From: UBA7985 sp965661545
Lineage (GTDB): Bacteria > Pseudomonadota > Alphaproteobacteria > UBA7985
DNA length: 64,000 nt
Reading direction: 5' to 3'
Assembly: GCA_965661545.1 (NCBI GenBank)
Contig: CBFIEF010000006.1
Coordinates: 51,020-115,019, forward strand
The notes beneath the pieces are model-generated. The model was given only the letters and a program-made list of their open reading frames with translations. It had not been told where the DNA came from and did not search any database. Made by a program: the position numbers and the translations under genes. This document shows positions 8,756 to 17,254 of the stretch, one piece after another. Positions within the stretch are counted from its first letter, which is position 1. Every line of letters begins with the position of its first letter.

Positions 8756-9589
8756 TTAATTCGGAACTCTCCGATCGTGAACCACTGTCACCCGGTTCAT
8801 GCAGCGGTACGTGGGGAGATAGTCGGCGACGGCGTAATGCATAGTGACGCGATTGTCCCACATGGCCAGATCACCCGCTTGCCACCGCCATCGAACCTGC
8901 AGCTCGGGCCTGTTCATGTGATTGGCAAGCCAAGTCTTGAGACTGTTGGCTTCGTTCGTGGTCAGGCCTTTGATGTGATTTACAAAAGCTTCGTTGAAAT
9001 TGAGGAACGAGCGGCCTGTCACTGGATGATGGTCGATCAGCGGTCGGACGCGATGGCCAAAGCGGCTTACGGCGTCATTCAGACTTTGGTCGGGGTCGGT
9101 ATTCTCAGCAAAGGTATTGCGGAAATCGCCCATATCGTGAATCGCCTCCAGTCCCTGCAGGTCGGCTTTCATGCCCTCCGGCAATCGATCAAAAGCGGCG
9201 TAAAGACTGGACCAAAGCGTGTCTCCGCCCACAGACGGAACACTCCTTGCCACCAGAATGCTCGCAAACGGCTGCTGACGTTTGAAGGTCAGGTCGGTGT
9301 GCCAGCTGTTTGTATCCGGCGGTGCCCCGCTATCGTTCTCGAGCTTCACGATGCGGTCAAAGCCATCCACGTGTGGATAGAGCGGGTGTGGCTCGTCCAG
9401 TTGTCCGAACGCTTGGGCAAAGGCCAAGTGCTGCTCGGGTTTGATGTCGGTTTGGCGGATGAAGACGACTTGGTGCTCCATAAGGGCTCGATAGACCGCA
9501 TCGGACAGTGCCTCGATCCCGTCTTCATCCCATTTCACACCTTGCAAAACCGCGCCTAACGCTGGCGTAAGCCTTTGTTCGTCCAACAT
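8756..9589 (-). CDS. TauD/TfdA family Fe(II)/2-oxoglutarate dioxygenase
   Basis: A 277-residue member of the alpha-ketoglutarate-dependent dioxygenases that act on taurine, sulfate esters, aryloxyacids and similar substrates. The iron-binding facial triad is visible: H and D in SWHTDLTF (near residue 97), and the distal H in TMHYAVADY, with an Arg in the C-terminal RVTVVHD region expected to bind 2-oxoglutarate. The actual substrate cannot be told from sequence; taurine or another sulfonate is one possibility. It stands alone, divergent from hrcA, with a 175-bp intergenic region between them. Confidence 0.85.
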   Translation of the reverse strand: MLDEQRLTPALGAVLQGVKWDEDGIEALSDAVYRALMEHQVVFIRQTDIKPEQHLAFAQAFGQLDEPHPLYPHVDGFDRIVKLENDSGAPPDTNSWHTDLTFKRQQPFASILVARSVPSVGGDTLWSSLYAAFDRLPEGMKADLQGLEAIHDMGDFRNTFAENTDPDQSLNDAVSRFGHRVRPLIDHHPVTGRSFLNFNEAFVNHIKGLTTNEANSLKTWLANHMNRPELQVRWRWQAGDLAMWDNRVTMHYAVADYLPTYRCMNRVTVVHDRRVPN

Positions 9590-9729
9590 TCGAAACTCTC
9601 TCTCGTCCGATATTCACGGACCCTAGCCAACATAAGCCCCAAAAGTGCGCCCAATCAGGTCAACTTTGTCTTGAGCAAGCCATTGGCAGCGATTGTTGGC
9701 TGTTGGCTCAGCCAGATTGTTCGGCGGCG

Positions 9730-9759
9730 TTGACCTCCTCTCATGCCGTTCATACATAA
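9730..9759 (+). promoter_or_regulatory. Candidate sigma-70-type promoter for hrcA-grpE
   Basis: A TTGACC box and a TACATA box separated by 17 bases lie just upstream of hrcA. If transcription starts about 7 bases past the second box, the first hrcA ATG (9765) would be at or next to the transcript start, so either the message is nearly leaderless or translation starts at the ATG at 9801. No CIRCE-type inverted repeat was found here. Coordinates are good to about one base. Confidence 0.35.
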
Positions 9760-9764
9760 GCTGA

Positions 9765-10844
9765 ATGAATTTCGATGATGCCAAGAATGCCAATTCCGCG
9801 ATGACCTCGCTTTCCGAACGCGCGCAGAGCGTGATGCGGAGCGTTGTGGCGCAGTATATGGAGACGGGTTCAACGGTCTCCTCACGCTTCATTTCCAAGT
9901 TGCCCGACTTCGGGCTGTCATCGGCATCGATCCGTTCGGTGATGCTGGACCTCGAAGAAGCTGGCTTGCTCTACGCGCCGCACACGTCCGCTGGACGAAT
10001 GCCGACCGAGGCCGGCTTGAGGCTGTTTGTCGAAGGGTTGCTGGAACAGAACAATCTGAGCGCTGACGACCGTTCGGACATTGAAGGCCAATGTCAGGTC
10101 GCGGGCCGATCTGTTGATGCAGTGCTCGCCGATGCCTCTGGCGTGCTCAGTGGCCTGTCATCCTGCGTCGGCCTTGTGGTGGCGCCAACGGTTGAAGAAC
10201 CCATCCGGCATATCGAGTTTGTGCCGCTGTCACCGGGACGCGCGCTGGTGGTGCTGGTGTTTGAGGGCGGTCATGTCGAGAACCGCCTGCTGGAACTGCC
10301 CGTCGGTGTTGGCAGCGACGCGCTGATCCGAGCAGGCAACTTCTTGTCGGCTCGCTTGGCGGGCAAAACGCTGGATCAGGCTCGGGCCTCGATCTCAGCA
10401 GAAGTGAATTCAAACCGCGCAGAGATTGATCGCCTGACCGCCTCGATCGTTGAAGCGGGATTGGCGACGCAAGGGAAGGACGTGAAGGATGGCGTTCTGA
10501 TCGTGCGCGGGCAATCCAACCTGCTTAAAGATGTGCGCCAGCTTGAAGAACTGCACAAAGTTCAAACGCTCTTCCAAGCGTTAGAGACCAAAGAAACCAT
10601 GCTGAAGCTGCTGGAAAGCACGGACACCGCCGAGGGCATCCAGATTTTTATCGGCGAGCAAACCGAGCTTTTTGGACTTTCTGGGTGTTCGATGATCCTC
10701 GCGCCGTACCAAAATCAGTCTAATCAAGTCGTGGGTGCCGTTGGCGTCATAGGCCCCATGCATATGAATTACGGGCGTATTATTCCCATGGTGGATTATA
10801 CCGCCCAGATTGTAAGCCGTGCGCTTGGCAATGCATCCGCCTAA
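9765..10844 (+). CDS. hrcA: Heat-inducible transcription repressor HrcA
   Basis: DNA-binding repressor of groESL-type heat-shock genes through the CIRCE operator; its folding depends on GroEL. The winged-helix region is residues about 15-85 (SERAQSVMRSVVAQYMETGSTVSS, then LSSASIRSVMLDLEEAGLL and PHTSAGRMPTEAGLRLFV). A GAF-like effector domain follows, ending in the conserved VVGAVGVIGPMHMNYGRIIPMVDYTA. Length is 359 residues from the first ATG, or 347 from the ATG at 9801. It is followed by grpE, the usual alphaproteobacterial order. No CIRCE copy is seen in this window, so its targets, probably groESL, lie elsewhere. Confidence 0.95.
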   Translation: MNFDDAKNANSAMTSLSERAQSVMRSVVAQYMETGSTVSSRFISKLPDFGLSSASIRSVMLDLEEAGLLYAPHTSAGRMPTEAGLRLFVEGLLEQNNLSADDRSDIEGQCQVAGRSVDAVLADASGVLSGLSSCVGLVVAPTVEEPIRHIEFVPLSPGRALVVLVFEGGHVENRLLELPVGVGSDALIRAGNFLSARLAGKTLDQARASISAEVNSNRAEIDRLTASIVEAGLATQGKDVKDGVLIVRGQSNLLKDVRQLEELHKVQTLFQALETKETMLKLLESTDTAEGIQIFIGEQTELFGLSGCSMILAPYQNQSNQVVGAVGVIGPMHMNYGRIIPMVDYTAQIVSRALGNASA

Positions 10845-10899
10845 GCAAGGATCCTGCCGTAGCGCTCCCCCTATGAAACGTTGATTGAGGAAGACCTTC

Positions 10900-11547
10900 G
10901 TGTCCGACCAAAAGACCACGCCAGATATCGATCCAGAAGACATCAAGGCTGCAGAACGCGCTGCAGGCATTGAGTCGGTACCTGACGAAGACGAATTGCC
11001 CCCCGAGACCTCCCCCGAAGAACAAACGGCTGATGATTTGGTCATTGAGCTCGAAGCTCAACTTGCCGAAGCCAAAGCCGACCGGCTGCGCGCCGTGGCC
11101 GAAGCGGAAAACACCCGCAAGCGAGCAGAGCGTGAGATCGCAAATGTACGTAAGTACGCATCTGAACCGTTGGCCCGTGACTTTCTGCAGGTGTCTGAGT
11201 TCATTCGCATGGCGCTGCAAAGCGTAAGCGAAGAGCAGGCCGACGCAGACCCGCTGCTGAAGAATTTGCGGGTTGGCGTTGCGATGACCGAAAAGACGCT
11301 GCTGGACGCTTTTGAGCGAAACAACGTCAAGCAAATCACCGCGAAGGCTGGCGATCCCTACGACCACAATGCCCACGAAGCCATTTCACGGGTTGATGCC
11401 CCTGAAGGCGTCGAGCCGGGGCAGATTGTGCAAATGATTGGCGCGGGTTATCGCCTGCACGATCGCTTGATCAAGCCCGCAACTGTTGTCGTCGCGCAAG
11501 CGCCTCAGGCCCCTGAGGAGAGCAGCGACGAGGAAGCCGCGGAATAG
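10900..11547 (+). CDS. grpE: GrpE nucleotide exchange factor
   Basis: Co-chaperone that releases ADP from DnaK. The 215-residue protein has an acidic N-terminal arm, a long coiled-coil helix (about residues 40-90, with AEAENTRKRAEREI) and the C-terminal beta domain with GDPYDHNAHEAISRV and GYRLHDRLIKPATVVVA, the GrpE signature. I chose the GTG at 10900, which has GAGGAAG six bases upstream, over a TTG five codons earlier that lacks one. It lies 55 bp after hrcA, so the two are probably co-transcribed. Confidence 0.95.
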   Translation: MSDQKTTPDIDPEDIKAAERAAGIESVPDEDELPPETSPEEQTADDLVIELEAQLAEAKADRLRAVAEAENTRKRAEREIANVRKYASEPLARDFLQVSEFIRMALQSVSEEQADADPLLKNLRVGVAMTEKTLLDAFERNNVKQITAKAGDPYDHNAHEAISRVDAPEGVEPGQIVQMIGAGYRLHDRLIKPATVVVAQAPQAPEESSDEEAAE

Positions 11548-11617
11548 AACAACACCCTCACTTGAATTTATGGACGGTTCGGTATGCACGTAAGACACCA
11601 CTACGCGCATGCGACAG

Positions 11618-11647
11618 CCATTGCGACAGGATTTCCAGACCCTATAT
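11618..11647 (+). promoter_or_regulatory. Candidate RpoH (heat-shock) promoter upstream of dnaK
   Basis: The block ATTGCGA (11620-11626), 13 bases, then CCCTATAT (11640-11647) resembles the sigma-32 pattern of a CTTGAA-like -35 box and a C-rich CCCCATAT-like -10 box with a 13-17 base spacer. It lies about 160 bp before dnaK in the 260-bp grpE-dnaK gap. A CTTGAA at 11561 with TATGCA at 11583 is a weaker alternative. The leader then ends in AAGGAATAGAAG just before the dnaK ATG. Confidence 0.4.
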
Positions 11648-11807
11648 CTCCAAATGAAAGAGGAACGGAGCATTTCGTTCCGCCATTCATGTTCGCTCTC
11701 GCTCAAAAGCCGTGTGGCAACGAGGAAAGCACCTGGAGGGGGCCGGAAACCGGGGCTTCGACTGAAGACTGGTTCGAGCGTCCGCTGAAGAAAGGAATAG
11801 AAGTAGT

Positions 11808-13730
11808 ATGAGCAAAGTCATCGGTATTGACTTGGGTACAACCAACTCGTGTGTGGCCGTTATGGAAGGCTCCAACACGAAGGTTATCGAAAACGCAGAA
11901 GGCGCGCGTACCACGCCTTCGATGGTGGCATTCAGCGACGGTGGCGAGCGGCTCGTAGGCCAATCCGCTAAGCGTCAGGCTGTTACCAACCCCGCCCGCA
12001 CACTCTACGCAATCAAGCGTCTTGTTGGTCGTCGGTTCGACGATGCGCAGACTGCTAAGCATGCTGAAATGGCGCCTTTCAAAGTTGTGAAGGCTGACAA
12101 CGGCGATGCATGGGTTGAAGTCGATGGCGAAAAATACTCTCCGAGCCAGGTTTCGGCTTTCATCCTCGGTAAGATGAAAGAAACCGCTGAAGCGTACTTG
12201 GGCGAAAATGTAACCGAGGCCGTGATTACCGTTCCGGCTTACTTCAACGACGCACAGCGCCAGGCGACTAAGGACGCGGGCAAGATTGCTGGTCTGGAAG
12301 TCAAGCGGATCATCAACGAGCCAACCGCAGCGGCTATGGCCTACGGCCTCGAGAAAAAGGGCGAAGGCACGATTATCGTCTATGACCTTGGCGGTGGTAC
12401 TTTTGACGTATCCGTTCTCGAAGTCGGCGACGGCGTGATCGAGGTTAAGGCCACCAACGGTGACACCTTCCTCGGCGGCGAAGATTTCGATATTCGCATC
12501 ATGGATTACCTCGCGGACGAATTCCAAAAGGAAAACGGCATTGACCTGCGTAAGCAGACCGACGCGCTTCAGCGTTTGAAGGAAGCTGCCGAAAAAGCAA
12601 AAATCGAGCTTTCCTCTTCCATGGAAACCGAAGTGAACCTGCCGTTTATCACTGCAGACGCAACCGGCCCAAAACACCTGATGCTCAAGATTTCCCGCGC
12701 CAAGCTCGAGGCGCTGGTTGACGATCTGCTGCAGCGGACGATGGACCCGGTCAAGAATGCACTCAAAGATTCCGGCCTCGCGGCTGGCGATATTGATGAG
12801 ATCGTGATGGTTGGCGGCATGACTCGCATGCCAAAGGTTAAGGAGATCGTGAAGGGCTTCTTCGGCAAGGAGCCGAACCAAGGTGTGAACCCGGATGAAG
12901 TTGTGGCCATCGGCGCAGCGGTTCAGGGCGGCATCTTCCAAGGCGACGTTAAGGACGTTCTGTTGCTCGACGTTACCCCATTGTCGCTGGGTATCGAAAC
13001 GCTGGGCGGGCAGATGACCCGCTTGATTGACCGCAACACGACCATCCCGACCTCCAAAGGCCAGACCTTCTCAACGGCGGCGGACAACCAGTCCGCTGTG
13101 ACCATCCGGGTTTTCCAGGGTGAGCGTCCGATTGCGGCTGATAACAAGATGCTGGGCCAGTTCAACCTCGAAGGCATTCCACCAGCACCGCGTGGCGTGC
13201 CACAGATCGAAGTGACCTTTGACATCGACGCCAACGGCATTGTCTCGGTTCAGGCTAAAGACAAAGGCACGGGCCACGAGCAGAAGATCACCATTCAGGC
13301 CTCTGGCGGTTTGTCGGATGACGATATTGACCGCATGGTCAAGGACGCAGAAGCGAACGCAGCCGATGACCAGAAGCGTAAAGATCTGATTGAGGCCCGC
13401 AACTCCGCAGATAGTCTCGCCTACCAGGCGGAAAAGACCATCAAGGACAACGCGGACAAGATCGACGATGCGGCCAAGGCTGACATTCAGGAAAAGGCCG
13501 ATGCGCTGAAAGTTGCGTCTTCGACTGAAGATCTGGATGACATCCGCGCGAAGACGGAATCGCTGTCTGAGGCCATGATGGCCATCGGTTCGGCGATTTA
13601 CGGTGACCCGAATGCTGCAGAAGGCGGTGCTGGCTTCAATCCTGAAGACATGGCCGGCGGCGCAGGTATGGGCGGCGATGACGACGTGGTTGACGCTGAC
13701 TTCGAAGAAGTCAACGACGACGACAAATAA
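11808..13730 (+). CDS. dnaK: Chaperone DnaK (Hsp70)
   Basis: ATP-driven Hsp70 chaperone of 640 residues, full length. The nucleotide-binding domain shows IGIDLGTTNSCVAVMEG at the start, VIYDLGGGTFDVSVLE-type motif (here VYDLGGGTFDVS) and VGGMTRMP. The linker region has DVLLLDVTPLSLGIETLGG, followed by the substrate-binding beta domain and the helical lid. The C-terminus ends in a glycine-rich stretch and acidic tail (DDDVVDADFEEV), the usual DnaK tail. It has its own 260-bp upstream region rather than being fused to the hrcA-grpE transcript, and dnaJ follows after a hairpin-rich 106-bp gap. Confidence 0.98.
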   Translation: MSKVIGIDLGTTNSCVAVMEGSNTKVIENAEGARTTPSMVAFSDGGERLVGQSAKRQAVTNPARTLYAIKRLVGRRFDDAQTAKHAEMAPFKVVKADNGDAWVEVDGEKYSPSQVSAFILGKMKETAEAYLGENVTEAVITVPAYFNDAQRQATKDAGKIAGLEVKRIINEPTAAAMAYGLEKKGEGTIIVYDLGGGTFDVSVLEVGDGVIEVKATNGDTFLGGEDFDIRIMDYLADEFQKENGIDLRKQTDALQRLKEAAEKAKIELSSSMETEVNLPFITADATGPKHLMLKISRAKLEALVDDLLQRTMDPVKNALKDSGLAAGDIDEIVMVGGMTRMPKVKEIVKGFFGKEPNQGVNPDEVVAIGAAVQGGIFQGDVKDVLLLDVTPLSLGIETLGGQMTRLIDRNTTIPTSKGQTFSTAADNQSAVTIRVFQGERPIAADNKMLGQFNLEGIPPAPRGVPQIEVTFDIDANGIVSVQAKDKGTGHEQKITIQASGGLSDDDIDRMVKDAEANAADDQKRKDLIEARNSADSLAYQAEKTIKDNADKIDDAAKADIQEKADALKVASSTEDLDDIRAKTESLSEAMMAIGSAIYGDPNAAEGGAGFNPEDMAGGAGMGGDDDVVDADFEEVNDDDK

Positions 13731-13742
13731 TCAACTGCCACC

Positions 13743-13778
13743 GCATGACACGCGCGGATTGCTCCGCGTGTGTCGTGC
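13743..13778 (+). terminator. Long hairpin between dnaK and dnaJ (attenuator or processing site)
   Basis: GACACGCGCGGA (13747-13758) pairs with TCCGCGTGTGTC (13763-13774) around a TTGC loop, with extension on both sides to about 16 pairs including wobbles. No T-run follows, so it is probably a partial terminator, an mRNA stability element or a processing site that lowers dnaJ relative to dnaK. A second hairpin follows at 13793-13815 (GAGGGGCC / GGCCTCTC). Confidence 0.6.
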
Positions 13779-13836
13779 AGCGGAGTGACGATGAGGGGCC
13801 GCTTGCTGGCCTCTCTTAAGTCTGGAGTGCAGTCCC

Positions 13837-14970
13837 ATGTCAAAACGCGATTACTACGACGTTCTGGGCGTATCAAAGTCAGCGACCGAGAAGGAACTCA
13901 AGTCGGCATTTCGTAAGCTGGCAATGGAGCACCATCCGGACCGCAACCCTGGCGATGAAGTGGCCGAAAAGACCTTCAAGGAGGTCAACGAGGCTTATGA
14001 GGCGCTGAAAGATCCTCAGAAGCGTGCAGCCTACGACCAATATGGCCATGCTGCCTTTGAACAAGGTGCGGGCGGTAATCCCTTTGGCGGCGGCGCTGGC
14101 GCGGCTGGTTTTGACGGTTTTGGTGACATCTTTGAGGAGATGTTCGGCTCTGCTTTTGGTGGGCGTCGAGGCGGTGGACGCAGCCAACCGGGTCGGGGCT
14201 CCGACCTGCAGTACAACATGTCGATTTCGCTCGACGAGGCCTTTGAAGGCAAAACGACCCAAATCAAAGTGCCGTCGGCTGAGTCCTGTTCGACCTGTTC
14301 GGGTTCTGGCGCAAAGCCGGGGACCAGCCCGACGACCTGTGGAACGTGCGGGGGCCGTGGACGTGTGCGGACCCAGAACGGCATTTTCGCAATGGAGCGG
14401 GGCTGTCCGACCTGTTCGGGGCAGGGGCAGGTCATAAGCGACCCGTGCCGGTCCTGTGGGGGCGCGGGTAAGGTTGCCAAGGACAAGCAGCTTTCCGTCA
14501 ACATCCCCGCCGGTGTCGAAGATGGCACGCGGATCCGATTGTCTGGCGAAGGTGAATTAGGCCAGCGCGGCGGAACATCGGGCGACCTGTACATCTTCCT
14601 GACCATCAAGGATCACGACCTCTTTGAACGAGAGGCACAGCACCTGTTTATATCCATGCCAATCGCGGTGACGACAGCGGCGCTGGGCGGTGAGATCGAG
14701 GTGCCGAGCATCGATGGCGCACGGGTTCGGGTAAAGATCCCGGCTGGCGCGCAATCCGGCCAACAGCTGCGCTTGCGTGGCAAAGGTATGTCCATCTATC
14801 GCCGTCAAGAGCGGGGCGATTTGTATGTCCGTGTGGACGTTGAGACCCCGACGAATCTTAGCAAGCGACAACGGGAACTGCTAGAAGAATTCGAGAAAGA
14901 GGGCAACGCCCACTCGCCTCTGGCCGCCAAATTCCTCAATCAGGTTAAGGGCTTTTTCAACGCAGAATAG
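13837..14970 (+). CDS. dnaJ: Chaperone DnaJ (Hsp40)
   Basis: Hsp40 co-chaperone that stimulates DnaK ATPase and delivers substrates. All type-I domains are present in 377 residues: the J domain (residues 1-70) with the HPD motif in HHPDRNPGD, a Gly/Phe-rich linker, the zinc domain with four CxxCxG-type repeats (CSTCSGSG, CGTCGGRG, CPTCSGQG, CRSCGGAG) and the C-terminal substrate-binding domains. It follows dnaK after 106 bp containing two hairpins. Confidence 0.98.
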   Translation: MSKRDYYDVLGVSKSATEKELKSAFRKLAMEHHPDRNPGDEVAEKTFKEVNEAYEALKDPQKRAAYDQYGHAAFEQGAGGNPFGGGAGAAGFDGFGDIFEEMFGSAFGGRRGGGRSQPGRGSDLQYNMSISLDEAFEGKTTQIKVPSAESCSTCSGSGAKPGTSPTTCGTCGGRGRVRTQNGIFAMERGCPTCSGQGQVISDPCRSCGGAGKVAKDKQLSVNIPAGVEDGTRIRLSGEGELGQRGGTSGDLYIFLTIKDHDLFEREAQHLFISMPIAVTTAALGGEIEVPSIDGARVRVKIPAGAQSGQQLRLRGKGMSIYRRQERGDLYVRVDVETPTNLSKRQRELLEEFEKEGNAHSPLAAKFLNQVKGFFNAE

Positions 14971-15037
14971 CCCGGTGCAATTTTTGTCTCACTTGTGATA
15001 TAGCTCCGGCGATATCGACATAACGGGAGGGTCATCG

Positions 15038-15544
15038 ATGTTCACCGAACTCTACACAAAGCAATTAGCTGGTTACGCCAGCTACCACCAGGACGAACGG
15101 AATGAAGCGACACACTTCATCGGTATTCCGCTGATCGTCATTGGGGTTCTGTTCGTGGCGTCATGGCCAAAGCTCTTTGGACTACCAGTTTCGGTCTATG
15201 CTTTTGTGGCTTTTGCTGTCCTGTGGATGTCGATGGATCTGCTGATTGGCGGCATTGTCGTATTGCTCACCCTGCCATTTCTATGGCTTGGAGTTACCTG
15301 GTACGACCCGACGCTCTCCGTGATGTGGAAGATCATTATTGCCATTGGTCTGCAGGTTGTAGGGTGGGGTTTCCAGCTGGTAGGCCACGCTTTCGAAGGG
15401 AAGCGTCCGGCGCTGTTGGACAATTTGTTTCAGGGGCTGCTCGGGCCAACGTTTTTGGTCTATGAAGTGGTTCACCGCTTTGGCCTGAAGCAGAAACTCA
15501 AAGATGACGTAGACGCTGAACTGGCCCGATTGATTCAGTCTTAG
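15038..15544 (+). CDS. DUF962 / Mpo1-like membrane protein
   Basis: A 168-residue polytopic membrane protein of the DUF962 (yeast YGL010w/Mpo1) family. The conserved family features are the N-terminal YHQDERNEATHFIGIPLIV and the later HAFEGKRPALLDNL, which together supply the His residues thought to bind iron. Yeast Mpo1 is a 2-hydroxy-fatty-acid dioxygenase; whether bacterial members share the activity is not shown. There are four to five membrane segments. A GGGAGG ribosome binding site lies upstream of the ATG. The next gene follows after 20 bp. Confidence 0.8.
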   Translation: MFTELYTKQLAGYASYHQDERNEATHFIGIPLIVIGVLFVASWPKLFGLPVSVYAFVAFAVLWMSMDLLIGGIVVLLTLPFLWLGVTWYDPTLSVMWKIIIAIGLQVVGWGFQLVGHAFEGKRPALLDNLFQGLLGPTFLVYEVVHRFGLKQKLKDDVDAELARLIQS

Positions 15545-15564
15545 TTGAGGTCTCCCCGAAAACC

Positions 15565-16119
15565 ATGATCCGTCGTCTCCTGCCTTGGGCAATTATCGCT
15601 TTCCTCGCGGCTATCGCATTCTTCGTCAGCAGCGCATTTATCCGAGCGTGGCAATTGCCCGAGGACTTGAGTGCCTCGGTAACCGAGACGGTTGAGTCCC
15701 CGGTTGCGGCGGTTTGGATGGTTGTGAATACAGCAGGTGTTCTCGAAGAGCGCTTTGACGAGGTGGAATTCGAGAACGTCGTCGAAGACGACTTTGGTTT
15801 GGTCAGCTGGACATCACGCCACGAAGACCGGAATTACTACACCCAATTCACCCGAACCCGCGCTGAGCAGCCCACGGATGGTTCAGACTGGGTCTATGCC
15901 TACAGCATCGTACCCGACGACGTGCCGGTGTTAACCGCACGATTGATTGAGATGCGCGACCTCGGGAACGGGACAACGGAAGTTCAGATCACCGATAAGC
16001 TCAGCGTCAAAGACCGACAGCTGCGCATGTGGATGGGGATTTTGGGCCTTGATAGCGGCGTGAAGAATGAGATGAAGGCGATTACGTCTCTGGCCAGCGC
16101 AGCGGAAGCAGCGCTCTAG
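15565..16119 (+). CDS. Membrane-anchored SRPBCC-like protein
   Basis: A 184-residue protein with one N-terminal membrane segment (residues about 7-27) and a periplasmic-side domain. From residue 36 on, the pattern ETVESPVAAVWMVVNT, then alternating strands and a C-terminal amphipathic helix (MKAITSLASAAEAAL), resembles START/polyketide-cyclase (SRPBCC) lipid-binding folds. I do not recognise a specific family and no function can be given. It is probably co-transcribed with the DUF962 gene 20 bp upstream and ends at a strong bidirectional terminator. Confidence 0.55.
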   Translation: MIRRLLPWAIIAFLAAIAFFVSSAFIRAWQLPEDLSASVTETVESPVAAVWMVVNTAGVLEERFDEVEFENVVEDDFGLVSWTSRHEDRNYYTQFTRTRAEQPTDGSDWVYAYSIVPDDVPVLTARLIEMRDLGNGTTEVQITDKLSVKDRQLRMWMGILGLDSGVKNEMKAITSLASAAEAAL

Positions 16120-16150
16120 CACCCGCCCCTTTGCCAACCAAGAAACCCAC

Positions 16151-16188
16151 AAAAAAAGGCTCCGGTCAGGACGACGGGAGCCTTTTTT
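16151..16188. terminator. Bidirectional rho-independent terminator
   Basis: The stem AGGCTCC (16157-16163) / GGAGCCT (16177-16183) is flanked by A7 on the left and T6 on the right, so it can terminate transcription from both directions. It lies between the convergent SRPBCC-like gene and asd. Confidence 0.92.
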
Positions 16189-16208
16189 CGTGCAGGGGTG
16201 TTCGCCCC

Positions 16209-17237
16209 CTAGATGATCTTCATTTCGACCAGTTTTTCCGCGATCTGAACGGCGTTCAGCGCTGCGCCTTTGCGCAGGTTGTCCGCTACGCACCAGAACG
16301 CCAAACCATTCTCGGTGGTTGCGTCTTCGCGGATGCGGGAGACATAAACAGCGTCTTCGCCAGCGGCTTCCTTGGGTGTGACATAGCCCTCATCTTGGCG
16401 ATGATCGACAACGATGCAGCCTTCTTGCGCGGAAAACGCCTCGCGGGCTTCTGCGGTTGTGATTGGATTTTCGAACTCGACGTTGGCTGAAACCGCATGT
16501 GAGATGAACACGGGAACGCGGACACAAGTTGCGGCCAGCTTGATCTTCGGATCAAGGATCTTCTTCGTCTCCGCCATCATCTTCCACTCTTCTTTAGTGG
16601 AGCCATCATCCATGAATGAGTCGATGTGCGGGATGCAGTTAAAGGCGATTTCCTTGGTCAATTGCTCAGGCATCACTGGCTCGTTCACGTAGATGCCGCG
16701 CGTCTGGCGGAACAGCTCGTCCATTGCTTCCTTACCCGCGCCAGAGACCGACTGGTAAGTCGAGCAGACAACGCGCGTGATTTTGGCCGCATCGTGCAAA
16801 GGCTTAAGCGCCACCATCAACTGGATCGTGGAGCAATTTGGGTTTGCGATGATGTTTTTGCGGTTGGCTTTCGCGGCCCAAGGTTCGAGCGCCTCAGCGT
16901 TAACCTCAGGAACGATCAGGGGACAGTCTGGGTCCATGCGGAAGTGGGAGGTATTGTCGATAACAATACAGCCCGCCGCCGCAGCCTTTGGAGCGTATTC
17001 CGCAGAAACGGCCCCACCTGGCGAAAACAGCGCGATGTCCACACCATTGAAATCAAACTTGGAGAGATTTTCAATCTTGAGGATCTTGTCTTCGCCAAAG
17101 CTAACCTCCTGGCCGGCAGAGCGGCTGGAAGCGACTGCGTGGACTTTGTCCACGGGGAACTGCCGTTCGTCGAGGATAGACAGGATCTCGCGACCCACGT
17201 TGCCGGACGCGCCGACGACTGCAACCGTATAACCCAT
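16209..17237 (-). CDS. asd: Aspartate-semialdehyde dehydrogenase
   Basis: NADPH-dependent reduction of aspartyl phosphate to aspartate semialdehyde, the branch point for lysine, threonine, methionine and diaminopimelate. The N-terminal nucleotide-binding motif is VVGASGNVGREIL; the catalytic Cys is C135 in NPNCSTIQL; the sequence SVSGAGKEAMDEL and a conserved active-site His (ISHAVSAN region) follow. Length 342 residues is complete. It follows leuB by 17 bp on the same strand, so a leuB-asd transcript is likely. It feeds dapB further along this window. Confidence 0.96.
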   Translation of the reverse strand: MGYTVAVVGASGNVGREILSILDERQFPVDKVHAVASSRSAGQEVSFGEDKILKIENLSKFDFNGVDIALFSPGGAVSAEYAPKAAAAGCIVIDNTSHFRMDPDCPLIVPEVNAEALEPWAAKANRKNIIANPNCSTIQLMVALKPLHDAAKITRVVCSTYQSVSGAGKEAMDELFRQTRGIYVNEPVMPEQLTKEIAFNCIPHIDSFMDDGSTKEEWKMMAETKKILDPKIKLAATCVRVPVFISHAVSANVEFENPITTAEAREAFSAQEGCIVVDHRQDEGYVTPKEAAGEDAVYVSRIREDATTENGLAFWCVADNLRKGAALNAVQIAEKLVEMKII

Positions 17238-17254
17238 GATGCGTAGTTCCTCGA

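Noticed and set aside
9590..9764. A CIRCE operator upstream of hrcA
   Set aside because: No TTAGCACTC-N9-GAGTGCTAA dyad or close variant is present.
11584..11811. A 75-codon open frame between grpE and dnaK on the plus strand
   Set aside because: It overlaps the dnaK start, has no recognisable protein pattern and lies over the dnaK promoter region; the local sequence is better explained as regulatory DNA.
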